This document shows positions 8,224-15,442 of a DNA stretch of 64,000 nt, piece by piece. Each line of letters starts with the position of its first letter. Positions within the stretch are counted from its first letter, which is position 1. The translations under genes and the position numbers were made by a program. The notes under the pieces were generated by a model. It was not told the origin of the DNA and made no database searches. It saw nothing but the letters and a program-made list of their open reading frames with translations. The stretch comes from Exiguobacterium aurantiacum DSM 6208 (lineage in GTDB: Bacteria; Bacillota; Bacilli; Exiguobacteriales; Exiguobacteriaceae): contig NZ_JNIQ01000001.1 of assembly GCF_000702585.1 (NCBI RefSeq), forward strand, positions 2,829,001-2,893,000, read 5' to 3'.

Positions 8224-8289
8224 GGCGAGATTTCTCCCTCCTCTAAGCGTCTCGGGGCGAAGCCCAGCGTAGGTGGGAGATGAATCGCC
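8224..8289 (+). repeat. Left-end subterminal hairpin of the IS605 element
   Basis: Outer arms GGCGA (8224-8228) and TCGCC (8285-8289), inner arms TCTCCC (8233-8238) and GGGAGA (8275-8280), with a smaller GGGCGAAGCCC hairpin inside. TnpA recognises such single-strand hairpins near the cleavage site. Confidence 0.65.
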
Positions 8290-8316
8290 TGTGTTAGCAA
8301 GATTGTATGTGCTTGG

Positions 8317-8322
8317 TATAAT
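8317..8322 (+). promoter_or_regulatory. Extended -10 promoter of tnpA
   Basis: TTGGTATAAT gives a perfect TATAAT with an upstream TG (extended -10) 32 bases before the tnpA start. No good -35 box is seen. Confidence 0.5.
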
Positions 8323-8354
8323 GGATGTAACCAATCAAAAGGACTGAACTATCA

Positions 8355-8753
8355 ATGAAAATGGATACGAACAAACATTCAGTCTTTCTCCTGAACTACC
8401 ATCTCGTCTTGGTGGTCAAATATAGACGCAAGGTGATCGATGACGCCGTCTCGGGGTTCGCGAGACAGACGTTCGAACGGATCGGCGCGTCATACCATAT
8501 CACACCGGCTGAGTGGAATCATGACGGTGATCATATCCATGTGTTGTTCAAGGCTCACCCGAACACAGCGATGTCGAAGTTTCTGAACGCCTACAAGAGC
8601 GCGAGCAGCAGACTGATCAAACGGGACTTTCCACACGTCAAGAGACGACTGTGGAAAGAAATGTTCTGGTCTCGGAGCTACTGCCTCGTGACGACCGGCG
8701 GTGCGACGATCGACGTCATCAGGCAATACATCGAAAAACAAGGAAAGGAGTGA
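8355..8753 (+). CDS. tnpA: IS200/IS605 TnpA, Y1 HUH transposase
   Basis: A 132-residue Y1 transposase. The metal-binding HUH motif is HIHVLF in HDGDHIHVLFKAHP (around residue 60), and the nucleophilic tyrosine is in VIRQYIEKQ near the C-terminus. It cuts and rejoins single-stranded DNA at the element ends during replication. Length and motifs are complete, so the enzyme is probably active. The start follows AAAAGGA; a second ATG lies two codons on. tnpB begins six bases behind the stop codon and shares the same transcript. Confidence 0.92.
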   Translation: MKMDTNKHSVFLLNYHLVLVVKYRRKVIDDAVSGFARQTFERIGASYHITPAEWNHDGDHIHVLFKAHPNTAMSKFLNAYKSASSRLIKRDFPHVKRRLWKEMFWSRSYCLVTTGGATIDVIRQYIEKQGKE

Positions 8754-8758
8754 TCACT

Positions 8759-9850
8759 TTGCTGAAGGCGTACAAGTTTCGACTATACCCGACGAAGCCA
8801 CAACAAGAATACTTCATGAAGACGTTCGGTTGCGTCCGTTTCGTCTACAACAAGATGCTCGAGGAACGGATCCGACTGTATGAAGAGTCGAGGCTGAACC
8901 CTGACGCGAAGCAGAAGCTCCCGACCCCGGCGAAGTATAAGCCCGAATTCCCTTTCTTGAAAGAGGTCGATAGCTTGTCTCTGGCGAACGCCCAGATGGA
9001 CTTGAACAAGGCATATGCCAACTTCTTCCGCGACAAGTCTGTCGGGTTCCCGAAGTTCAAATCGAAGCACGGCGACCGCGCCTCCTACACGACCAACAAT
9101 CAGAACGGGAGCGTCCGGATCGAGGACGGGAAGGTGAAACTCCCTAAGATCGGCTTCGTGAAGTTCAAACAACATCGTCCTTTCGAGGGGATCATCAAGT
9201 CCGTGACGGTCTCGATGACGAAGACAGGCAAGTTCTTCATCTCCATCCTTGTCAATCAAAGCGAGGAAAAGTGGGTTCCTGCTAAAAACAAGATTGGGAT
9301 CGATCTCGGTTTGGAGCACTTCGCCATCATGACGAATGACGAGATGCTTTCAAATAAGATTGATAATCCTCGCTTTCTTCGCAAGTCAGAAGAGAAGGTC
9401 AAGAAGGCGCAGCGCGCTCTGTCTCGTAAGAAAATAGGAAGCAAGAATAGAGAAAAAGCCAAGCTGATCCTCGCCAAGAAACACGAGAAAATCGCAAACC
9501 AACGCAAAGACTTCCTCCACAAATTGTCAAAACGAACCGTTGACGAGAACCAAGTCATCGTCGTGGAGACATTGAAATCGAAGAACATGATGAAGAACCA
9601 CAAGGTCGCCAAATCAATCGCCGACGTCAGTTGGTATGAGTTCGTCCGACAGCTAGAATACAAGTGTAAGTTCTACGGACGGACGCTCATCAAGGCCGAC
9701 CAATGGTACGCATCGACGCAAATCTGCTCTTCCTGCGGCGAAAAAGGCGAGAAGAAAACAGTGGATGTACGCGAATGGACGTGTACGTGTGGCGCTCATC
9801 ATGACCGCGACATCAATGCGAGCATCAACTTGTTGATGTTGGCTGACTGA
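8759..9850 (+). CDS. tnpB: TnpB, RNA-guided nuclease of the IS605 element
   Basis: A 363-residue TnpB starting at a TTG (8759) behind GGAAAGGAG. It opens LLKAYKFRLYPTKPQQ, the conserved N-terminus. The RuvC-like catalytic residues are visible: Asp in KIGIDLGLE, Glu in VIVVETLKS and Asp in HDRDINASIN. The zinc ribbon is CSSCG followed by CTCG. TnpB, ancestor of Cas12, uses an RNA from the 3' end of its own gene to cut the empty donor site and so keep the transposon. All active-site residues are intact and there is no frameshift. Confidence 0.93.
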   Translation: MLKAYKFRLYPTKPQQEYFMKTFGCVRFVYNKMLEERIRLYEESRLNPDAKQKLPTPAKYKPEFPFLKEVDSLSLANAQMDLNKAYANFFRDKSVGFPKFKSKHGDRASYTTNNQNGSVRIEDGKVKLPKIGFVKFKQHRPFEGIIKSVTVSMTKTGKFFISILVNQSEEKWVPAKNKIGIDLGLEHFAIMTNDEMLSNKIDNPRFLRKSEEKVKKAQRALSRKKIGSKNREKAKLILAKKHEKIANQRKDFLHKLSKRTVDENQVIVVETLKSKNMMKNHKVAKSIADVSWYEFVRQLEYKCKFYGRTLIKADQWYASTQICSSCGEKGEKKTVDVREWTCTCGAHHDRDINASINLLMLAD

Positions 9851-9973
9851 AAAAACCTTCAGGGCAGGGACTTGCCCGACGAGCTTGGTAAACAACCGTG
9901 GCTAGTAAACGTGCGGTCTTCCCAAGAAGCTCCCACTTCAATTTGCGAAGCAAATAAGTGGCGAGTAGTTCAC
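9840..9973 (+). ncRNA. Probable TnpB guide RNA (omega/reRNA) scaffold
   Basis: In this family the RNA scaffold overlaps the end of tnpB and the right end of the element, and the guide is whatever follows the right end. Here the stretch after the tnpB stop contains several short foldbacks and the terminal hairpin at 9933-9961, followed by AGTAGTTCAC. The guide would then start at 9974 with ATGAGCTCATTGCTAGCC, the first codons of feoA. The 5' limit is a guess; the location rule is established knowledge. Confidence 0.5.
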
Positions 9974-10210
9974 ATGAGCTCATTGCTAGCCATGCCCTTG
10001 CATCAATCGGTGATCTTATCCGATATGACGAAGCTGGATGATCGACTACGACGCCGAATGATCGCCTTAGGTTTTTACGAGGGCTGTTCTGTCCAAGTCA
10101 AACGTCGGGCCATCTTTGCCGGTCCGCTCACCGTCGAACAAGTCGAGCACCAACAGATGATCGCACTCCGTCGTTCGGACGCCGCCCAGATTGGAGTGAT
10201 CGTTCCGTGA
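9974..10210 (+). CDS. feoA: Ferrous iron transport protein FeoA
   Basis: A 78-residue SH3-like FeoA protein with the core LDDRLRRRMIALGFYEGCSVQVKRRAIFAGP. FeoA is a small cytosolic partner needed for FeoB-driven Fe2+ uptake. The ATG at 9974 directly follows the right end of the IS605 element. Its original ribosome binding site GGAG is now 1.77 kb upstream on the far side of the element. The present upstream sequence GTGGCGAGTAGTTCAC offers at most a weak site. The stop overlaps the feoB start by four bases (GTGA), so feoB translation is coupled to feoA. Confidence 0.9.
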   Translation: MSSLLAMPLHQSVILSDMTKLDDRLRRRMIALGFYEGCSVQVKRRAIFAGPLTVEQVEHQQMIALRRSDAAQIGVIVP

Positions 10211-12183
10211 CTCAAAGAATCGCACTCATCGGAAATCCAAACACCGGTAAAACGTCACTCTTCAACCGCTTGACCGGTTCTTCTGCCCATGTCGGGAACT
10301 GGTCGGGGGTGACGGTTGAACAGAAAGTTGGGACGTTACATGGACAAAATGGGCACTTGATCGACTTGCCCGGCATTTATGACTTAGACCCTTTGTCAGC
10401 GGATGAGGCAATCGTCGCCCGCTTTCTGTTGCAGGAGCCGTTCGATGGAATCATCAATATCATTGATGCCTCACAGTTTGAACGGAACTTGCAACTGACA
10501 CTGCAACTTCTTGAAACGGGACACCCGTTACAAATCGGCTTGAACATGGTCGACGTCGCCAAAGGACGGGGGATCGATATCGATCTCACACATCTGCAAC
10601 AATGTCTAGACGTGGACGTGTTCCCGCTCACCGCTCGGACAGGCGCCGGTTGCGAAGTCCTTCTGACTTCACTTCGGATGATGCCACGTGAGCCGTTCAT
10701 CCTCGATTACGGGGTCGAGACCGAGCAAGCGATCCGACAAATTCTTGTTGCGACCGGCTTGTCGCCGGACGAGCGCTGGGTCGCCGTTCAATATTTGGCA
10801 GGAAATCGCGTCATCTCCAAGCATCTCGAAGCAACGACACCGACGGTCAGTGACATCCGAAAATCGCTTGAACAGGCGCTTGGACGTTTTGCCCACGCAC
10901 AAATCACAGAGCGGAGACGTGAATGGGCCAAAGCGATTCGCCAGCAAGTCGTCAACCGTCAAAATACCATACGCGTCACGACGACCGACCGAATCGATGC
11001 TGTCGTCACCCACCCGGTTTTGGGACTACCGATCTTCTTTGCGGTGCTCTATAGTTTATTCCATGTCACGTTTAACTGGGTCGGGGCCCCATTGTCAGAC
11101 ATGTTCGATTTCTTTTTGTCAGGTCCGTTCACGTCAGCTATAAGCTCGGCGCTCCAAACGTTCGGTGCCTCCGCTTTCATTCAGGCGTTGCTGCTCGATG
11201 GGGTCATCGCCGGTGTCGGAGGGGTGCTCGTCTTTGTGCCACAAATCTTCGTGCTCTTTTTCTTTATCTCATTGTTAGAAGACTCAGGGTATATGGCGCG
11301 TGTCGCCATCGTCATGGATCGCTTCATGCAACTCGTCGGGTTGAACGGTAAAAGTTTTATTCCGATGATCATCGGGTTCGGCTGTAACGTGCCTGGCATC
11401 ATGGCTGCCCGTACAGTTGAAGAAGAGCGGGAACGCCTCGTCACCATCTTCATCTCACCGTTCATGTCATGTTCCGCGCGTCTCCCGATTTACGCCGTCT
11501 TCGCCGCCAGCTTCTTTGCGACTAACCAAGCGCTCGTCGTGCTGTCGTTGTATGTGCTTGGCATCACGCTCGCACTCATTGCCGCAAAAGTGTTCACTTC
11601 CGTATTGGCGACAGAGGATGATCATAGCCTCTTTCTCGTCGAACAACCTCCTTACCGTATCCCACAAGGGTTGACGCTTTGGCGCAGCACGTGGCAGAAA
11701 GCAAGAGGCTTCGTTCGAAAAGCAGGTACGTTTATCTTCGGTGGCTCTGTCTTCATTTGGCTCCTCGCTTATTCAGGTCCGAGCGGATTCGACGTTCCGA
11801 TGAATGAAAGTTTTCTCGCCCTCATCGGTGGATTGATCGCCACGCTGCTCGCTCCATTAGGATTCGGAACATGGCAGGCAGGCGCTTCGCTTATCACCGG
11901 ATTTTTAGCGAAAGAAGTCGTCGTCTCCACGATGGCCATCATTTACGCGGTCAGTGAGTCAGATCTTTCCACTTCATTATTGCCGCTGTTCACACCGCTC
12001 AGCGCGTACAGTTTCATGGCATTCGTACTTTTGTACGTCCCTTGTCTCGCGACAATCGCTGTCATTCGTCGGGAAGTCGGCAGTGTTCGGCTCACATGGG
12101 TGGCCAGTCTATACGGACTCGGCGTCGCCTATGCCGTTTCATTCCTCATCTATCAATTCGGTCGTATACTAGGCTTTGCATAA
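10207..12183 (+). CDS. feoB: Ferrous iron transporter FeoB
   Basis: A 658-residue FeoB with an N-terminal G-domain: G1 GNPNTGKTS (residues 8-16), G3 DLPGIYD and G4 NMVD. The membrane domain from about residue 270 has the FeoB signatures FVPQIFVLFFFISLLEDSGYMARVA and GFGCNVPGIMAARTV, and GASLITGFLAKEVVVSTMAI near the C-terminus. It imports Fe2+ across the cytoplasmic membrane using GTP. The start is a GTG overlapping the feoA stop. No frameshift is seen, so the transporter is intact even though the operon promoter has been displaced by the transposon. Confidence 0.93.
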   Translation: MTQRIALIGNPNTGKTSLFNRLTGSSAHVGNWSGVTVEQKVGTLHGQNGHLIDLPGIYDLDPLSADEAIVARFLLQEPFDGIINIIDASQFERNLQLTLQLLETGHPLQIGLNMVDVAKGRGIDIDLTHLQQCLDVDVFPLTARTGAGCEVLLTSLRMMPREPFILDYGVETEQAIRQILVATGLSPDERWVAVQYLAGNRVISKHLEATTPTVSDIRKSLEQALGRFAHAQITERRREWAKAIRQQVVNRQNTIRVTTTDRIDAVVTHPVLGLPIFFAVLYSLFHVTFNWVGAPLSDMFDFFLSGPFTSAISSALQTFGASAFIQALLLDGVIAGVGGVLVFVPQIFVLFFFISLLEDSGYMARVAIVMDRFMQLVGLNGKSFIPMIIGFGCNVPGIMAARTVEEERERLVTIFISPFMSCSARLPIYAVFAASFFATNQALVVLSLYVLGITLALIAAKVFTSVLATEDDHSLFLVEQPPYRIPQGLTLWRSTWQKARGFVRKAGTFIFGGSVFIWLLAYSGPSGFDVPMNESFLALIGGLIATLLAPLGFGTWQAGASLITGFLAKEVVVSTMAIIYAVSESDLSTSLLPLFTPLSAYSFMAFVLLYVPCLATIAVIRREVGSVRLTWVASLYGLGVAYAVSFLIYQFGRILGFA

Positions 12184-12198
12184 CAAGGAGGAAAGCTT

Positions 12199-12393
12199 AT
12201 GTATTTATTTGATTTATTAGTCGGTCTCACCGTCTTCGGTTACGCTTCCTATACGCTTTATCGCTTTACACAGAAGGCGAAATCCGGAAAGTGTGCCACA
12301 TGCGAGTTGGAATCGACGTGTACGACGACTTGCGACGCCACCGACTGGGATGCCATCATCAAACAGGCGTTACAGTCCGATCGAACGAAATGA
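12199..12393 (+). CDS. FeoB-associated Cys-rich membrane protein
   Basis: A 64-residue protein with an N-terminal membrane helix (LFDLLVGLTVFGYASYTLYRF) and a cytosolic cluster CATCELESTCTTTC. This layout is the FeoB-associated Cys-rich family found after feoB in Firmicutes; a role as an iron or redox partner is proposed but not proven. An AAGGAGG site precedes the ATG, 15 bases behind the feoB stop. It closes the operon before a terminator. Confidence 0.85.
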   Translation: MYLFDLLVGLTVFGYASYTLYRFTQKAKSGKCATCELESTCTTTCDATDWDAIIKQALQSDRTK

Positions 12394-12399
12394 CAAATA

Positions 12400-12437
12400 A
12401 AAACGGGCGAGCCGCGTTTGCGAGCTCGTCCGTTTTT
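12400..12437. terminator. Terminator after the feo operon, shared with the DUF554 gene
   Basis: Stem AAACGGGCGAGC (12401-12412) with GCTCGTCCGTTT (12424-12435), followed by six T residues on the plus strand and preceded by an A-run that serves the minus strand. Confidence 0.85.
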
Positions 12438-13141
12438 TAAGGAACCATATGTAACACGGTCACGACAAGCGCCACCATCAAAATTCCGGGCAACAAGTTT
12501 GCCACTCGTATTCTCGTAATACCAGCCAAATTCAGGCCGATGGCGACGATCATGACGCCGCCGGTCGCCGTCATTTCCAAAATGAAGCTATCCATGAGCG
12601 TTTCCGGGATGAACTTCATGATTTGGATGGCGAGAAGCGCGATCGCCCCTTGATAGAGCAAGACCGGTACGGCCGAAAACATGACACCGATGCCAAGTGA
12701 CGAAGCGAGGACGAGCGCCGTGAACCCATCAATCATCCCTTTCGTGTAAAGAACGTCATGATCGCCTCGTAGTCCACTGTCGAGCGCTCCGATGACTGCC
12801 ATCGCCCCGATCACAAAAATGAGCGTCGCCGTGACAAACCCTTCCGCGATGCTCGATTTCCGGTTACCGCCGATTTTCCGCTCCAATTGATAGCCGATTT
12901 CGTTCAGCTTCTCATCAAGCTTCCACCACTCCCCGAGCGCTGCGCCCGCGACGAGACTCCCGATCACAATTAAAAAGTTCTCACTCTTCAGTCCCATTTG
13001 AACGCCGAGTAGCACGACGGCTAGTCCGATTGCGGCCGTGACCGTCTCTTTCATCCGTTCCGGGATCCGGTGGAACAGAAGACCGAACAACGTCCCGATG
13101 ACGATCAATGCCGCGTTGACGAGCGTCCCTAACAACACCAT
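12437..13141 (-). CDS. DUF554 family membrane protein
   Basis: A 234-residue membrane protein with about seven hydrophobic helices. It matches the DUF554 family (B. subtilis YdfK, E. coli YqgA) by its opening LLGTLVNAALIVIGTLFGLLF, by LGEWWKLDEKLNEIG and by the segment TLIFVIGAMAVIGALDSGLRGDHDVLYTK. The function of the family is not established; a transporter is likely. The ATG follows GGGGAATGCAGG. It is monocistronic and convergent with the feo operon. Confidence 0.8.
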   Translation of the reverse strand: MVLLGTLVNAALIVIGTLFGLLFHRIPERMKETVTAAIGLAVVLLGVQMGLKSENFLIVIGSLVAGAALGEWWKLDEKLNEIGYQLERKIGGNRKSSIAEGFVTATLIFVIGAMAVIGALDSGLRGDHDVLYTKGMIDGFTALVLASSLGIGVMFSAVPVLLYQGAIALLAIQIMKFIPETLMDSFILEMTATGGVMIVAIGLNLAGITRIRVANLLPGILMVALVVTVLHMVP

Positions 13142-13214
13142 CCTGCATTCCCCGTTTCTTTATGTATTGAAAGCAATATACCAACCCGTTCCATCGGATG
13201 TCAATTGAAAAAAG

Positions 13215-13250
13215 AACAAAAAAAAGAGCCACTTCTCGCAAGAAGTGGCT
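13215..13250 (-). terminator. Terminator of the tRNA-Val gene
   Basis: Hairpin AGCCACTTCT/AGAAGTGGCT with loop CGCA, followed on the minus strand by CTTTTTTTTG. A second small hairpin (GAAACCCA/TGGGTTTC) at 13255-13280 lies between it and the tRNA. Confidence 0.85.
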
Positions 13251-13300
13251 TCGCGGAAACCCACGTTCCTATGGGTTTCGCATCGGGTTTGGCACCCAAG

Positions 13301-13373
13301 TGATTCTGACTGGGCTCGAACCAGCGACCTCTACCCTGTCAAGGTAGCGCTCTCCCAGCTGAGCTACAGAATC
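13301..13373 (-). tRNA. tRNA-Val (anticodon GAC)
   Basis: The minus strand folds as a complete cloverleaf of 73 nt. The acceptor stem is GATTCTG with CAGAATC and discriminator A; the D-arm is GCTCAGCTGGGAGAGC; the anticodon stem CTACC/GGTAG encloses TTGACAG, with anticodon GAC; the T-arm contains GGTTCGAGCCC. CCA is not encoded. It is a single tRNA with its own promoter and terminator. Confidence 0.95.
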
Positions 13374-13402
13374 AGGTCGTGTCCTCTCTTAAGGACACTA
13401 TT

Positions 13403-13431
13403 AATATATCAAGAAACTAATGCGTTGGCAA
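13403..13431 (-). promoter_or_regulatory. Promoter of tRNA-Val
   Basis: On the minus strand TTGCCA (13426-13431) and TATATT (13403-13408) are spaced by 17 bases, a good sigma-A promoter about 30 bases upstream of the tRNA. Confidence 0.65.
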
Positions 13432-13459
13432 CTGTTTTTTAAAAGTTTTTTTATTTTTT

Positions 13460-14017
13460 TTAACGCGACATTTCTTGTCGTTGAATGTGACGGCAAAGCC
13501 GCTCTAAGTCACCAGCATATACCGATACGAGCATTCCCTCGTACTCCGTGTCCCGGTCCCAATGAAGTCCGTTCGCTTTCGCCACACGTTGCGATGGCAC
13601 GTTGTCCGGGTGGATGAGCGAGATAATGTCTTTCTCCCCTTCCTCGAACGCATGTTGCATAAGGCGAGCCGCCGCTTCTCGACCGTAACCCATGTGCCAA
13701 TGCTTCGGTGCCAACCAATAGCCGACTTCAAGTTCGATATTGCCGTCGAGCTCGTGTAACAACGTACCGGCATGGCCGATCGGCTCGTCACTTTCAAACG
13801 TCATCAACTTGAGTAACCCGGTCTGCCGTCCCGTCTTATAACGCGCCAACTGCCGCTCGAACCATTCGATCGTCTGCTCGTCCGTATACGGTTTTCCGTC
13901 CGGGCTAATGAATCGCATCACCCGTGGATCTTGCAACAACGATTTGACGAAATAAAAGTCAGCAATCGTATATGGTTCAAGCCGTAAGCGCTCAGAGTGT
14001 AACTCGACATGCTTCAT
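13460..14017 (-). CDS. GNAT family acetyltransferase, RimJ/RimL type
   Basis: A 185-residue protein starting MKHVELHSERLRLEPYTIAD, the RimJ/RimL-type N-terminus (Acetyltransf_3). The acetyl-CoA loop is seen in WHMGYGREAAARLMQHAFEE and the C-terminal NVPSQRVAKANGLHWDRD is typical. Such enzymes acetylate N-terminal amines of ribosomal proteins or unrelated amines; the substrate is unknown. The ATG follows AAAGGGGCGGG. No operon partner is seen. Confidence 0.85.
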   Translation of the reverse strand: MKHVELHSERLRLEPYTIADFYFVKSLLQDPRVMRFISPDGKPYTDEQTIEWFERQLARYKTGRQTGLLKLMTFESDEPIGHAGTLLHELDGNIELEVGYWLAPKHWHMGYGREAAARLMQHAFEEGEKDIISLIHPDNVPSQRVAKANGLHWDRDTEYEGMLVSVYAGDLERLCRHIQRQEMSR

Positions 14018-14084
14018 CGTTCCCGCCCCTTTCGTTCACAGTCTTTACTCATTAATTCCCGTTATCAAATAAATTCAATCCTGT

Positions 14085-14399
14085 TCAAGCGATAACTTTC
14101 AAGCCGACGACGCTGCCGATAATGAGCGTTAAAAAGAAAATTCGCCACCGGTCCGTCGATTCGTTCAAGTAGAGCATACCGAGGATGACCCCACCGGCCG
14201 CTCCAATGCCGACCCAAATCGAGTAGGCGAGTCCGAGCGGCAACGTCTCGAGAGAGCGGGACAATAAATAGAAACTGAGCGCGAACGTCACGATCGACAA
14301 GATCGACCACTTTAAGATTTGATAGCCTTTTGATTTTCCCATGAAAAAGACGGCAATCATCTCGGCCAGTCCCGCCCCTATTAAAAATGCCCAACTCAT
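14085..14399 (-). CDS. ykkD: Small multidrug resistance (SMR) protein, YkkD-like subunit
   Basis: A 104-residue four-helix SMR protein: MSWAFLIGAGLAEMIAVFFM, with the conserved membrane Glu in helix 1 (LAEMIA), and GLAYSIWVGIGAAGGVILGM in helix 3. SMR proteins act as antiparallel dimers driven by protons. It starts within the stop codon of the partner gene (ATGA overlap), so the two are made together and probably form a heterodimer like YkkC-YkkD. Those pairs export guanidinium or drugs; which applies here is open. Confidence 0.85.
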   Translation of the reverse strand: MSWAFLIGAGLAEMIAVFFMGKSKGYQILKWSILSIVTFALSFYLLSRSLETLPLGLAYSIWVGIGAAGGVILGMLYLNESTDRWRIFFLTLIIGSVVGLKVIA

Positions 14400-14740
14400 G
14401 CTGTCCCTCCTCCCGTCACTTGTTTCAATCCGATCACACCGACTAACAACGTTCCAATGAAGACGAGCTTCATGCCGGTGAGCACCTCGTCAAACAAAAT
14501 ATTCCCGACGAGCACTGTCCCGACCGCACCGATCCCCGTGAAGACGGCGTACCCCGTACCGGCCGGCAAAACCCGGAACGATAATGCCAACAATCCGAAA
14601 CTGACAATCAACAAGACGATTGTAATCAATGTCGGTCCAAGAACGGTGAACCCGTTCGATAATTTCATCGTCGTCGCCCAGACGATCTCGAGCAGACCGG
14701 CGAGGACGAGCCACATCCATGCGAGTTGATCACGTTTCAT
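14396..14740 (-). CDS. ykkC: Small multidrug resistance (SMR) protein, YkkC-like subunit
   Basis: A 114-residue SMR protein, partner of the downstream gene. Helix 1 holds the proton-coupling Glu in LVLAGLLEIVWATTMK, and GTGYAVFTGIGAVGTVLVG marks helix 3. WATTMK is typical of the Gdx/YkkC branch. I chose the ATG at 14740, which overlaps the stop codon of the TetR gene (ATGA); a GTG at 14746 is the alternative. It forms a three-gene operon tetR-ykkC-ykkD. Confidence 0.85.
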   Translation of the reverse strand: MKRDQLAWMWLVLAGLLEIVWATTMKLSNGFTVLGPTLITIVLLIVSFGLLALSFRVLPAGTGYAVFTGIGAVGTVLVGNILFDEVLTGMKLVFIGTLLVGVIGLKQVTGGGTA

Positions 14741-15315
14741 GTCCACCCGACCCCTTTCTTGAAGATTTTAAAGGCGGCGCGTTGCCGGGCAACCCGGTTC
14801 GTCTCGAACGTAAAGAGAGAGACGAGCGCACCGTCTAAAAAGCAATAGTATGCGTGGTAAATGTCATCAAGTGACTGGTTTGGTAAATCACCTTGCTCCA
14901 TGGCGAGACGAAACTGTTCTTTCTCGAACGCTTGGAGTTCTATCTCGACTGTTCCGAGTGTCGCCTCGATGAACGATCGTAACTCAGGTGGCGGCACGAG
15001 CAACATCCGTTTCGTCAGCATCCACGTTTCCTCTTCTTCAAAGAAACGAATGAGCGCCTTCACGATCGCCTCGATCCGCTCGAGCGGTGGAGCGTCGATC
15101 GACTCGTCACGCGCATCCATCCATGCCCGCTCATATCGTCCGGCCATCTGTTGTACGACTTGTTTGAATAGCTGTTCCTTTCCTTCGATATGCGCATAGA
15201 GTGACGCTTTTTTTATGCCGACGTCCTCGGCGAGAGAGGCAAGCGACAGTCCTTCATATCCTTCAAGGGCAAAACGACGTGTTGCCGCTTGCTCGATTCG
15301 TTGTTTTGTGTTCAT
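14737..15315 (-). CDS. TetR/AcrR family repressor of the SMR operon
   Basis: A 192-residue TetR regulator. The N-terminal helix-turn-helix is complete: TKQRIEQAATRRFALEGYEG then LSLASLAEDVGIKKASLYAHIEGKEQLF. The C-terminal ligand domain is unlike others I can name. It is the first gene of the operon with the two SMR genes, and an inverted repeat lies in its promoter region, so it likely represses its own operon and responds to an exported compound. The ATG follows GGAGGTCGAAAGAAG. Confidence 0.88.
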   Translation of the reverse strand: MNTKQRIEQAATRRFALEGYEGLSLASLAEDVGIKKASLYAHIEGKEQLFKQVVQQMAGRYERAWMDARDESIDAPPLERIEAIVKALIRFFEEEETWMLTKRMLLVPPPELRSFIEATLGTVEIELQAFEKEQFRLAMEQGDLPNQSLDDIYHAYYCFLDGALVSLFTFETNRVARQRAAFKIFKKGVGWT

Positions 15316-15348
15316 CTTCTTTCGACCTCCAGTCTCTGTACCCCACTT

Positions 15349-15368
15349 TACCTAACGAACGGTAGGTA
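15349..15368. promoter_or_regulatory. Candidate operator of the TetR regulator
   Basis: A 20-bp near-palindrome: TACCTA and TAGGTA at the ends with CG pairs inside, 34 bases upstream of the TetR start. Size and symmetry fit a TetR operator; no experimental support. Confidence 0.6.
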
Positions 15369-15442
15369 GTCAAGTGTGACGATTGAATTTTTAATTGGAG
15401 ACCTCCACAATATAGGAAGTGTATCGGAAAGGAAGGTTGTTT

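Larger units (their letters stand above)
8217..9973 (+). mobile_element. IS200/IS605-family transposon with tnpA and tnpB
   Basis: The left end is set just after TTTAAC at 8211-8216, followed by a long imperfect hairpin at 8224-8289 (GGCGA...TCTCCC pairing with GGGAGA...TCGCC). The right end is set after TTCAC at 9969-9973, preceded by the hairpin at 9933-9961 and AGTAGTTCAC, which is typical of this family. Removing the interval gives GGAGAGATTTAAC joined to ATGAGCTCATTG, a normal ribosome binding site and feoA start, which supports both borders to the base. No target duplication is expected, because HUH single-strand transposition creates none. Confidence 0.8.
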
